Positions 1-5,909 of a stretch of DNA of 7,008 bases are shown piece by piece; the stretch's first letter is position 1; each line of letters opens with the position of its first letter. Both the position numbers and the translations under genes were made by a program. The notes under the pieces were generated by a model. The model was not told the origin of the DNA. It ran no database searches and saw only the letters and a list, made by a program, of their open reading frames with translations. The stretch spans positions 1 through 7,008 of the forward strand of contig DASPXK010000077.1 in NCBI GenBank assembly GCA_035637315.1. Direction: 5' to 3'. The stretch comes from DASPXK01 sp035637315. GTDB lineage: Bacteria > Chloroflexota > UBA6077 > JACCZL01.

Positions 1-2082
1 GAAAAACTGCGCCGGGTTGACCAGCCCGTAGTCGCGGAGCGTGTCGTCGTTGATGTAGCCCGCCTTGACGTTGCGGAAGTTGTTCTTCACGATCCAGGGG
101 GAAACGTTCTCGCCGACTACGCCGACCGCCACCGGCGCCTCGCGATGGATCTTTATGATGTCCATGAAGAGCGCCTGGCCCTTGACCTCGTCGGGCTCCG
201 TCCGGACGTTCTCCCAGAGATCCCAGATCTTGCGAATCCAGTGGCCCTGCGGCGGCTCCTCCTTCTTCCAGGGCTGCTGTTCGTACCAGTGGCCCCAGGT
301 CGGCGCCCATGGACCGTCGTTGACGGTGGCGAGCCAGCGGCCCGGGTCGGCCTTGTTGACCGAGGCGCGATCCCAGCCCCAGAAGCCCACCTCGATCTCG
401 CCGCCACGCACGTGCTCCATGTACAGGGCGCGATCGACACCCTTAACTGAGGTGTTCACGCCGATCGCGGTCCATGACCGGCGGACCAATTCGTGCATGT
501 CGTTGATAGCCGAGCCGGGTGCGGTCGAGTGTTCGATCGTCAGCTCGAGCGGCTGGCCGTCGGGCCGTAGCCGCACGCCGTCCGGGCCCTTTTTCAGTCC
601 GAGCTGGTCGAGCACCTCGTTGGCCCGTTTGGGGTCGTACTGCGTCCAGCGCTGTTCCATGCCCTCGTCGTACTCGGGCGATCCGTTAACGGGTGAGTAC
701 TGGCGGGGCTTGAAGAGGCCGTTGAAGACGACGTCATTGATCTCCTTGCGGTTGACCGCCAGGTTGAGCGCTTCGCGGAACTGGGGCTTACCGAACAGTT
801 CAGCCAGCACGGGATCCGGGCAGTTCATGTTCGGGAAATAGGTCTCGGTGCTTGCCTGGCGCCAGTTCAGCACGCGGTAGTCGCCTTTGCTCTCATTCTC
901 CTTGAAGAACGTATAGGATCCGACGTCGACACCCCGGTTCTGACAGTCGATCTTGCCCTGGGCGATCCAGAGTTTGAAGACCTCGGCATTCTCGTAGAAC
1001 GAGTGCTCGACCGCGTCGATATAGGGCAACTGATTGCCCTGCTCGTCGACCTGCCAGTAATACGGGTTGCGGACGATCCGGATCGGGTCGTTGGGCAGCA
1101 TCTTCTCGGGTTTCCAGGCGGTCAGGACCGGCTGATCGGAATTGATCATGAACGTGCCGATCGGACCGTCCATCACCCCACCCTTGCCCCACAGGTCGAC
1201 CCAGCTCTGCAGCTTCTGGTCCTGCGCCAGCTTGTCCAGATCCTCCTTGCCGGCGTACTTCGGCAGAAACTTCTTGAGGTAATGCGTCGGCGCGATGAAC
1301 CCGGGAAAGACGACGTTCTGATGGCCGCTGTTGCCCCCGTTCTTGGCGATCCAGATGGGCAGCAATGGGTTCGGGGCCGGGTACTTCACTTTCCAGGTGT
1401 ACTTGTCGACGATCGTCAGCGTCGCCAGCTTGTAGTCGTTCCCGACCTTCTGGCGGACCAACAAGCTCGGGGCCGGCACGAGGTCCTTGTTGAGCTGGAT
1501 GTCTTCCCACCAGAACTTGACGTCGTCAGTCGTGACCTCGACCCCGTCTGACCACTTCAGGCCCTTGCGCAAGTAGAACGTGAACTCGGTCGCGTCCCTG
1601 GTCTGGTCCCACTTCTCGACGGCGTTGGGCACGACTCGGATCGTGTTCGGGTCGGGCGCATCCCACTCGATCAGCCGCTCCTCCATGAGCTTACCGATCC
1701 CCAGGTAGTCGGAAAGCCCGCGGAAGCCACGCCGCCAGACACCGCCATACTGCCCCGTCTCCTCGAGCGGCTTCAGCACACGCGGGTTCACCGGCAGCCG
1801 CTGCTCGACCGGCGGCAGCTTGCCGTCCTTGACGAGCTGGGCCAGCTCCGGCGCCTCCTTGTACTTGCCGGGCGCCGCCGCGGGGACCGGCGTGGCGACT
1901 TGCTGCGAGACGGCCAGTGGCGTTGCTGCGGTCTGGGCCGTGGCGCCCACCTTCGGCGCGGGAGCCTCGGTGGGCTTGGAGGCGGTGCGCGGCGCGGCGG
2001 GGGCGCAGGCAACGATGGCGCCTCCTGCCGCGGCAGCGGCCGAGAGCTTGAGGAAACGACGGCGGTTCACGCGCGCAGACAT
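1..2082 (-). CDS. ABC transporter substrate-binding lipoprotein, family 5 (peptide/opine/nickel type), C-terminus cut by window edge
   Basis: The gene reads as one open frame of 694 codons to the window edge without a stop. The N-terminus has a twin-arginine motif (RRRFLKL, residues 7-13), an Ala-rich hydrophobic stretch and the lipobox IVAC with Cys26, so the product should be a Tat-exported, membrane-anchored lipoprotein. An Ala/Pro/Thr linker (about 27-72) follows, then a segment with LPPVEQRLPVNP and YGG, and the SBP_bac_5 signature LRKGLKWSDG at 171-180 followed by DDVKFWWED. Family 5 members bind peptides or other solutes and deliver them to a DppBC-type permease; permease genes may lie beyond base 1. 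Most members have 500-600 residues. This one is of the longer type, and the end reached (NPAQFF) suggests that little is missing. The start at 2080-2082 has GGAGG 8 nt upstream; an in-frame ATG at 2104-2106 lacks that advantage. The ligand cannot be told from sequence. Confidence 0.93.
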   Translation of the reverse strand, partial: MSARVNRRRFLKLSAAAAAGGAIVACAPAAPRTASKPTEAPAPKVGATAQTAATPLAVSQQVATPVPAAAPGKYKEAPELAQLVKDGKLPPVEQRLPVNPRVLKPLEETGQYGGVWRRGFRGLSDYLGIGKLMEERLIEWDAPDPNTIRVVPNAVEKWDQTRDATEFTFYLRKGLKWSDGVEVTTDDVKFWWEDIQLNKDLVPAPSLLVRQKVGNDYKLATLTIVDKYTWKVKYPAPNPLLPIWIAKNGGNSGHQNVVFPGFIAPTHYLKKFLPKYAGKEDLDKLAQDQKLQSWVDLWGKGGVMDGPIGTFMINSDQPVLTAWKPEKMLPNDPIRIVRNPYYWQVDEQGNQLPYIDAVEHSFYENAEVFKLWIAQGKIDCQNRGVDVGSYTFFKENESKGDYRVLNWRQASTETYFPNMNCPDPVLAELFGKPQFREALNLAVNRKEINDVVFNGLFKPRQYSPVNGSPEYDEGMEQRWTQYDPKRANEVLDQLGLKKGPDGVRLRPDGQPLELTIEHSTAPGSAINDMHELVRRSWTAIGVNTSVKGVDRALYMEHVRGGEIEVGFWGWDRASVNKADPGRWLATVNDGPWAPTWGHWYEQQPWKKEEPPQGHWIRKIWDLWENVRTEPDEVKGQALFMDIIKIHREAPVAVGVVGENVSPWIVKNNFRNVKAGYINDDTLRDYGLVNPAQFF

Positions 2083-2167
2083 CGTGCTGCCCTCCTCCCG
2101 TGCCATGCGGTTGTTGGCTCCCATGGTGTGCGGTTTGTGCGGCTCGTCGCTTAGTGCCCGCGGTACA

Positions 2168-2189
2168 CTGGTGATTCACAGTACACCAG
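2168..2189. repeat. Dyad CTGGTG-N10-CACCAG between divergent genes
   Basis: Perfect 6-bp inverted arms lie at 2168-2173 and 2184-2189, separated by 10 bp, in the 144-bp gap between the divergently transcribed solute-binding protein and the PsbP-like gene. GTACAC also occurs twice here in direct orientation, at 2163 and 2181. The position would suit an operator acting on one or both genes, but the arms are short and could arise by chance. No regulator gene is in the window. Confidence 0.3.
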
Positions 2190-2206
2190 CTAATTCGGGT
2201 CTGCAA
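2178..2206 (-). promoter_or_regulatory. Weak candidate promoter for the family 5 solute-binding protein
   Basis: Read on the minus strand, TTGCAG (2201-2206) and TACTGT (2178-2183) are separated by 17 bp, about 95 bp before the start codon. Each hexamer matches the sigma-70 consensus at only three of six positions. The -10 overlaps the dyad at 2168-2189. Spacing and location are right but the base matches are weak. Confidence 0.25.
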
Positions 2207-2226
2207 GCTCACCCTGGAATCCAACC

Positions 2227-2766
2227 GTGGCCGAGCCCCGTCCGCTGCCCGCTTTCACCGGCCTGATCGTGCACCGCGACCCTGGCCTCGGCTACTCGCT
2301 GCTGGTCCCCGACGACTGGTACCTGCTGGAGCTGGAGGGCGGCAGTGGCGTTCTCTACGCGCCGGACCGGAACGACCCACTGACCGGCCTGGCGGTCGAG
2401 GGGCGCGACCTGGGGACCAAGGTTCGCCCCGCCGACCTGCCGACGCTGCGGAGCGGCTTTCTGCGCGGCCTGCGCAAGCTGCCGGGCAGCCGGATCGAGC
2501 ACCACGAGGCCCAGGCAATCGGTCAGCTCATCACGCTGGAGGCACGCCACACCTACCGCGACGGCGACGCGCTCCGCAAGCGCTGGGTTCGCCTGCTGTA
2601 CCAGGGCCGCGTCCAGGTGCGGCTGGTGGCCCAGGCCGCGACGGTCGAGGCCTTCGAGCACTGGGAGCCGATGTTCTACGAGGCGATGCGCACCGTCCGC
2701 TTCGGCGACTGGTGGGCCGATGTCATCGGCGTCTCGTGGGCCGAGCGCGCTTTCGAGGACGAGTAG
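2227..2766 (+). CDS. Small PsbP/Mog1-like (DUF1795-like) protein of unknown function
   Basis: This 179-residue protein has no signal peptide or membrane segment, so it is probably cytoplasmic. The layout resembles the PsbP/Mog1-like alpha-beta fold: an early strand GYSLLVPDDWYLLEL (about 22-36), a middle helix containing LRSGFLRGLRKLPG, a long strand pair ending RVQVRLVAQA (about 130-139), and a closing helix HWEPMFYEAMRTVRFG. These resemblances were judged by eye and the family call is tentative; no catalytic residues stand out. The GTG start has only a weak ribosome binding site, but an in-frame TAA at 2191-2193 with no start codon before 2227 limits the choice. A GTG at residue 15 is the alternative. 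It diverges from the solute-binding lipoprotein gene and lies 236 bp ahead of the Kelch gene on the same strand. Confidence 0.75.
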   Translation: MAEPRPLPAFTGLIVHRDPGLGYSLLVPDDWYLLELEGGSGVLYAPDRNDPLTGLAVEGRDLGTKVRPADLPTLRSGFLRGLRKLPGSRIEHHEAQAIGQLITLEARHTYRDGDALRKRWVRLLYQGRVQVRLVAQAATVEAFEHWEPMFYEAMRTVRFGDWWADVIGVSWAERAFEDE

Positions 2767-2829
2767 GCCGACCGTAGCCCAATGGCCGCTGCCAAACTCA
2801 CCGATTGGTTGCGCGTCGGCGGCGGGCTT

Positions 2830-2835
2830 TAGAAT
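2830..2835 (+). promoter_or_regulatory. Candidate -10 element ahead of the Kelch gene
   Basis: TAGAAT matches the -10 consensus at five of six positions and lies in the 236-bp non-coding stretch 2767-3002. Possible -35 partners are poorly spaced: TTGGTT at 2805-2810 leaves 19 bp and TTGCGC at 2809-2814 leaves 15 bp. If used, the Kelch transcript would have a leader of about 160 nt. Nothing else in this stretch looks coding; the frame that is open there on the plus strand reads as Arg/Pro-rich noise. Confidence 0.25.
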
Positions 2836-2942
2836 CTCCTGAAGCTGGAATACGGGCGCCAAGGCCATGGCCGCTGTTTCGAGCTAATCGGAGACGCAAC
2901 AGCGCGACCTGTTTTCTCACGCGGCCTGGTGCGCGACCTGAG

Positions 2943-2958
2943 GAAGGGTCTGCCCTTC
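2943..2958 (+). other. Short perfect hairpin in the Kelch leader
   Basis: GAAGGG and CCCTTC form a 6-bp stem with a 4-nt TCTG loop, 32 nt upstream of the AAGGAG of the Kelch gene. It is not followed by a T-run, so it does not look like a terminator. It may be a leader structure or chance. Confidence 0.25.
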
Positions 2959-2990
2959 GCGGATCTCCCGCATTCGGCGGACCAGAATAC

Positions 2991-2996
2991 AAGGAG
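2991..2996 (+). promoter_or_regulatory. Ribosome binding site that fixes the Kelch start
   Basis: AAGGAG lies 6 nt before the TTG at 3003. It is the strongest Shine-Dalgarno match in the region and sits directly before the point where the frame becomes a signal peptide. It therefore decides between the TTG at 3003 and the far upstream TTG at 2805 in the same frame. Confidence 0.85.
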
Positions 2997-3002
2997 CAGA
3001 TC

Positions 3003-4040
3003 TTGGGCCGGACGTACCTGCTAGCACTCCTCGCCTGGCTCGCCGCGGGGACGTCGTTCGTCGTTGGAGGCGGGCCGCCACCCACGCCCGCTTCCGCGCA
3101 GGGCCAATCGGACGGCTGGGGTGAGCGGGCGGCAATGTTGCTGCCGCGGTCGGAGATGTCCATCGCAGAACTGGATGGGCGAATCTACGCGCTGGGCGGA
3201 TACCCAGGTGGCCGCATCACTTCCGACGCAGTTCAAGTGTACGATTCACGGACGGATAGCTGGGCCTTTGGGCCGCCGCTGCCGCTGCCGCTCCACCACA
3301 CGATGGCCGCGGTGGTCGATGGGCGGCTCTACCTGATCGGTGGGGAGGCCGGTAACCCTACCCCGGCGGAATCGGTCTTTCAGGAGCGCGTGTACATGCT
3401 CGACGCGCAGGCGGGGGAGTGGCTGCCGCGTGCGCCGATGCCGACCGCGCGGAGCGGAGGCGGGGCCGGCGTGATCGATGGCCAGATCTACGTCGCGGGC
3501 GGCCGACCCCCACACGGCAGCGACTTCGCCGTCTACGATCCGTCCGCCGACCGGTGGGCCGTGCTGCCCGACGTGCCGACGCAGCGGAACCACCTGGCCG
3601 TTGCGGCGATCAACGGCCGGCTCTACGTCGCAGGTGGCCGCTTCGGTGGTGGTGTCGGCAGCGAGATGACGGACGTCCTCGAGATCTACGATCCGCGCAC
3701 CAACGCCTGGACAACCGGCGCGTCGATGCTGGCCCCGCGGGCGGGCGTGGCGTCCGTCGCGGCCAACGGCTGCCTCTACGTCATCGGCGGCGAGGGCAAC
3801 GACGCCGACCCGCGCGGTGTCTTCGACCAGAACGAGCTGTACGACCCGGGGACGAACAACTGGCGCAGCCTCCAGCCGCTGCCGCTGCCCATGCACGGGC
3901 TCACCGGCGCGGCCTACCTGGACGGCTGGATCTACGTCCCCGGCGGCGCGACCCGTCGAGGCGTGAGCGGCGCGGACGTAACGGTCAAGCTCCAGGTGTT
4001 CCATGCGGAACTGGCGTGGGGACCGCCAGGGGCGGGCTGA
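3003..4040 (+). CDS. Secreted Kelch-repeat beta-propeller protein
   Basis: The 345-residue product starts at a TTG behind AAGGAG. The first 32 residues form a signal peptide: MGRTY, a hydrophobic core LLALLAWLAAGTSFVV, and a likely cut after ASA before QGQSDGW. Six Kelch repeats follow, each with the diglycine (near residues 65, 113, 166, 211, 262 and 314) preceded by a DGRIYALGG-type strand. Most have a downstream YD...T..W motif (for example VYDSRTDSW, EIYDPRTNAW, LYDPGTNNW). Six repeats would close a six-bladed propeller, with the N-terminal WGERA strand possibly completing the last blade. The protein is nearly all propeller, with no transmembrane anchor, lipobox or extra enzyme domain visible. 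Kelch propellers usually bind proteins or glycans; no active-site signature for galactose oxidase or sialate epimerase was recognised. Upstream on the same strand is the PsbP-like gene; downstream it converges on the PAP2 gene with a 54-bp gap. Confidence 0.9.
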   Translation: MGRTYLLALLAWLAAGTSFVVGGGPPPTPASAQGQSDGWGERAAMLLPRSEMSIAELDGRIYALGGYPGGRITSDAVQVYDSRTDSWAFGPPLPLPLHHTMAAVVDGRLYLIGGEAGNPTPAESVFQERVYMLDAQAGEWLPRAPMPTARSGGGAGVIDGQIYVAGGRPPHGSDFAVYDPSADRWAVLPDVPTQRNHLAVAAINGRLYVAGGRFGGGVGSEMTDVLEIYDPRTNAWTTGASMLAPRAGVASVAANGCLYVIGGEGNDADPRGVFDQNELYDPGTNNWRSLQPLPLPMHGLTGAAYLDGWIYVPGGATRRGVSGADVTVKLQVFHAELAWGPPGAG

Positions 4041-4094
4041 GACCAGCGGCAGATTCGGCTGGACCGCGCGGGGACCGCGGATCGGCGCGCGGCG

Positions 4095-4901
4095 CTAAAG
4101 ACCAGGGGCCGCTTCGGCCCGACGGCGGCGAGCGACGTTGTAGAGCTGGACCAGAACTATCAGGTACGCCAACCCCAGGGCATACGACGCGAGGACGTCG
4201 GTGGCCCAATGCTGGCCGAGCCAGACGCGGGACGGGCCGACGAGCACGATCAGGGTCGTGCACAGCCCGAGCACGAGCGTGCGCAGCCGACCGGGCTTGA
4301 GGAACCGGTACGCGAGATACGCGATGAAGCCGAAGAACGTGGTGTAGAAAAGGACGTGGCCGCTCGGGAAGCTCGTGCCCGGGGCTCCCCCAACCACACG
4401 CACGGTGCCCTGCTGAGGGCGCGGACGGCCGATAAGGCCTTTGATGGCCATGCCGAGCGGCCCAGACGCGCCGGCCAGGAGGGCGTAGCGGCTCTCGAGC
4501 GCATAGCCGGCCAGCCATAGGCCGAGCGCGACGCCGACCACCAGGTACAGGTTGAGCGGCGCCAGGCCGAAGGCGCTTACGGCCAGCATCAAGACGCCGA
4601 ATAATGGGAAGGCGGCTTGCTGGACCGCCAGCGATGCCGCCAGGTCCGGCCCGGCCGTCAGGCCGGCGCTGACCAACGCGGACACCGCGCCGAACGTAAT
4701 GAGTCCAACGGCCGCCACGACTGCCGCCCCCGCGGCACGCAGCCTGGCCAGCCAGCCGCCCAGCAGCGCTCTGCCACGGGCGGCCTCTGGCACCGCGTCG
4801 GGCACCTCAGGCTGCGCGCGGGCGCGGCGCCGGAACAGACGTCCCAACGCCCCCGCGACGCGTCCTATCAGTCGCGTAAGCACGGCCGCATGGTACCCCA
4901 C
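4095..4901 (-). CDS. PAP2-family membrane phosphatase
   Basis: All three phosphatase motifs of the PAP2 superfamily are present and intact: K-x6-RP (Lys154 to Arg161-Pro162), PSGH (179-182, with catalytic His182) and SR-x5-H-x3-D (Ser224, Arg225, His231, Asp235). About six hydrophobic segments between residues 55 and 255 fit an integral membrane enzyme. The first 55 residues are basic and cytoplasmic-looking. Members remove phosphate from phosphatidate or from undecaprenyl pyrophosphate and related lipids; which substrate applies here cannot be told. The GTG at 4899-4901 has no clear ribosome binding site and falls in a hairpin. A GTG at residue 7 (4881-4883) is an alternative that keeps every domain. 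The gene lies 23 bp after the HMA2 gene on the same strand, so co-transcription is likely, perhaps with coupled translation. Confidence 0.92.
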   Translation of the reverse strand: MGYHAAVLTRLIGRVAGALGRLFRRRARAQPEVPDAVPEAARGRALLGGWLARLRAAGAAVVAAVGLITFGAVSALVSAGLTAGPDLAASLAVQQAAFPLFGVLMLAVSAFGLAPLNLYLVVGVALGLWLAGYALESRYALLAGASGPLGMAIKGLIGRPRPQQGTVRVVGGAPGTSFPSGHVLFYTTFFGFIAYLAYRFLKPGRLRTLVLGLCTTLIVLVGPSRVWLGQHWATDVLASYALGLAYLIVLVQLYNVARRRRAEAAPGL

Positions 4902-4916
4902 CCCGACGGTCGGGGT
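4900..4916. other. GC-rich hairpin over the PAP2 start
   Basis: ACCCCGA and TCGGGGT form a 7-bp stem with a 3-nt loop, covering the 3' side of the 23-bp gap after the HMA2 stop and overlapping the annotated GTG of the PAP2 gene. There is no T-run, so it is unlikely to be an intrinsic terminator. It could limit initiation at this GTG or favour the GTG six codons further in. Confidence 0.35.
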
Positions 4917-4924
4917 CCAGGGCC

Positions 4925-5545
4925 TCAGGAGCCCGTGGACTCAGCCTGGGAACTGGCCTCGGACCCGGGGCCCGCCTGGCTGTCGGTGGGCGGCACGTGC
5001 GTTTGCTTGTGAAGCTGCAGGAACGAGTCCCACGCGTACCAGAGAAGCAGGAACGGTGGGACCTGCGTGAAGCCGAGTCCCCCCCGAGCGAGCGCCAGGA
5101 TCACGCCAGCCCCGCCCAGCGCGAACGGGACGGCCAGTCTGAGGTCGATCTTGCGGCCGGTCAGGTCGGATAGGCGGCGATCCATATCGTCGACCGCGGC
5201 GATGATCGCGCCGGCCGTCGAGCTGTGGCCGCCCTCGCCGCCTTCGGTCGACTCGCCTCCACCAAGATCGGCGGCGATCATCCCAACGTCGTGGAAGATG
5301 CCCAGGATGTCGTCGTGGGAGAGCTTCTTCTGGTCGTATCTGACTAGCACGCTGCCAGTGCTGCTGTTGGTCTCGACCTGGGAGATGCCCTCCTGGTCCC
5401 CGAGGCTCGCCTGAAACTTGTTCAGCGCCTGCTCCGCCTTGGCCGACTTCACGCGCAGACGCAGCCTGCCCGGCGTGTGGCTGACGATTTGGCAAGTCTC
5501 TTCTGAATGCTCCTGCTCCGAAGCGGGCTTCCTCTTAGTTGCCAT
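4925..5545 (-). CDS. HMA2-type heavy-metal-associated domain protein with two C-terminal membrane segments
   Basis: The 206-residue protein has a short charged leader, then a ferredoxin-like domain (about 17-92). It carries the signature HTPGRLRLRV (23-32) and a strand GISQVETNSSTGSVLVRYD (53-71), which I recognise as the heavy-metal-associated domain 2 (HMA_2) type found alone or at the N-terminus of some P-type ATPases. The CxxC of classical HMA domains is absent; the only cysteine is Cys18. A Gly/Glu/Ser linker (95-110) and an amphipathic stretch follow, then two hydrophobic segments near 136-154 and 160-177 and a Ser/Gly-rich tail. No ATPase core is present. The likely role is metal sensing or delivery, or a partner for a P-type ATPase at the membrane; that role is inferred. 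The ATG at 5543-5545 has GAGG 5 nt upstream. The small membrane gene 142 bp upstream and the PAP2 gene 23 bp downstream share its strand. Confidence 0.82.
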   Translation of the reverse strand: MATKRKPASEQEHSEETCQIVSHTPGRLRLRVKSAKAEQALNKFQASLGDQEGISQVETNSSTGSVLVRYDQKKLSHDDILGIFHDVGMIAADLGGGESTEGGEGGHSSTAGAIIAAVDDMDRRLSDLTGRKIDLRLAVPFALGGAGVILALARGGLGFTQVPPFLLLWYAWDSFLQLHKQTHVPPTDSQAGPGSEASSQAESTGS

Positions 5546-5610
5546 GCCGCCCTCGACAAATTGCCGGTGTGTGTACTCGCGGTGCCGAATCCAACACTGT
5601 TACTGAAACG

Positions 5611-5636
5611 CGCAACGCCCGTGGGACGGCGTTGCG
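5611..5636. terminator. Strong inverted repeat between the small membrane gene and the HMA2 gene
   Basis: CGCAACGCC (5611-5619) and GGCGTTGCG (5628-5636) are perfect 9-bp arms around an 8-nt loop, and the outer bases at 5609-5610 and 5637-5638 can add a G-U and a C-G pair. It lies in the 142-bp gap. On the minus strand only three T residues follow after a short GC run, so it is a poor classical rho-independent terminator. It may still attenuate, terminate or protect the transcript coming from the metal-binding protein gene. It is the only strong structure in this gap. Confidence 0.4.
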
Positions 5637-5687
5637 TGAGCATGATAGGAACGATCGCCAGGGAGCGTCAATCCGCTCCAGGCGCCG

Positions 5688-5882
5688 CTATTCGTAAATG
5701 TCTTCGACCTCCTCCTCGGCGACCTGCATGACCAGCCGGCGGGCTTGGTTGGTCAAGGCCACGCAGCCGGCGATGGCGGACCTGAGCAGCGGACGGGCTG
5801 CTCCGCTCAAGAGTATCGCTCCGCCGGCCACGACTCCCGCGCCAAGCGCCCAGCCGGCCGCGACGATCCCAAGATGTCCCAT
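5688..5882 (-). CDS. Small single-span membrane protein with acidic tail, DUF5132/DUF1490-like
   Basis: The 64-residue product begins with a Gly/Ala-rich hydrophobic segment (about 4-28, MGHLGIVAAGWALGAG onward). An amphipathic basic stretch ARPLLRSAIAG...NQARRLV follows, and then an acidic C-terminus AEEEVEDIYE. This order, hydrophobic Gly/Ala helix then ARP-x3-(K/R) helix then acidic tail, resembles the DUF5132 and DUF1490 small proteins. Those tend to sit beside HMA2 or P-type ATPase genes; the mycobacterial DUF1490 members (PacL) are membrane metallochaperones for such pumps. The match is by eye only. It lies 27 bp after the metal-binding protein gene and 142 bp before the HMA2 gene, on the same strand. 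AAGGAGG precedes the ATG by 10 nt. The acidic tail could bind a divalent cation, but no His or Cys cluster is present. Confidence 0.75.
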   Translation of the reverse strand: MGHLGIVAAGWALGAGVVAGGAILLSGAARPLLRSAIAGCVALTNQARRLVMQVAEEEVEDIYE

Positions 5883-5892
5883 CGGTGTGCGT

Positions 5893-5899
5893 CCTCCTT
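5893..5899 (-). promoter_or_regulatory. Ribosome binding site of the small membrane protein
   Basis: AAGGAGG on the minus strand is a seven-base match to the anti-Shine-Dalgarno sequence, 10 nt before the ATG at 5880-5882. The spacing is slightly long, but its strength supports this short frame as a real gene and the choice of start. Confidence 0.75.
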
Positions 5900-5909
5900 C
5901 GGGCTTGCC

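Noticed and set aside
65..841. Long plus-strand open frame of 258 codons opposite the solute-binding protein
   Set aside because: It is antisense to a continuous family 5 solute-binding protein, its translation is low-complexity Ser/Pro/Arg-rich with no family features, and high GC readily creates such frames.
893..1510. Minus-strand open frame of 205 codons inside the solute-binding protein gene
   Set aside because: It is on the same strand as the real gene but in another frame; the translation is Arg/Gly/Gln-rich and resembles nothing, while the overlapping frame gives a recognisable solute-binding protein.
2161..2190. Two GTACAC copies as a possible iteron or attachment site
   Set aside because: Only two 6-bp copies are present, with no integrase, replication gene or flanking repeat to support such a role.
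2805..3002. N-terminal extension of the Kelch frame from an upstream TTG
   Set aside because: The 66 extra residues are Arg/Pro-rich and would bury the signal peptide; AAGGAG lies directly before the TTG at 3003.
3276..3892. Repeated CCGCTG units at about 3276-3292 and 3876-3890
   Set aside because: They encode the PLPLPL turns of two Kelch repeats and are explained by the protein repeat, not by a DNA repeat element.
3246..4004. Minus-strand open frame of 252 codons opposite the Kelch gene
   Set aside because: It is a codon-phase shadow of the Kelch repeats, rich in Arg, Val, Asp and Ala, with no recognisable domain.
4064..4120. Short GC hairpins near the Kelch/PAP2 convergence (CCGCG at 4064 with CGCGG at 4076; GGGCCG at 4106 with CGGCCC at 4115)
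   Set aside because: Stems of 5 and 6 bp without a T-run are common in DNA this GC-rich; the second lies in PAP2 coding sequence. Not enough to call a bidirectional terminator.
3419..4300. Plus-strand open frame of 293 codons overlapping the Kelch and PAP2 genes
   Set aside because: It is extremely Arg/Ala/Gly-rich, runs across the convergent junction and conflicts with two genes supported by motifs.
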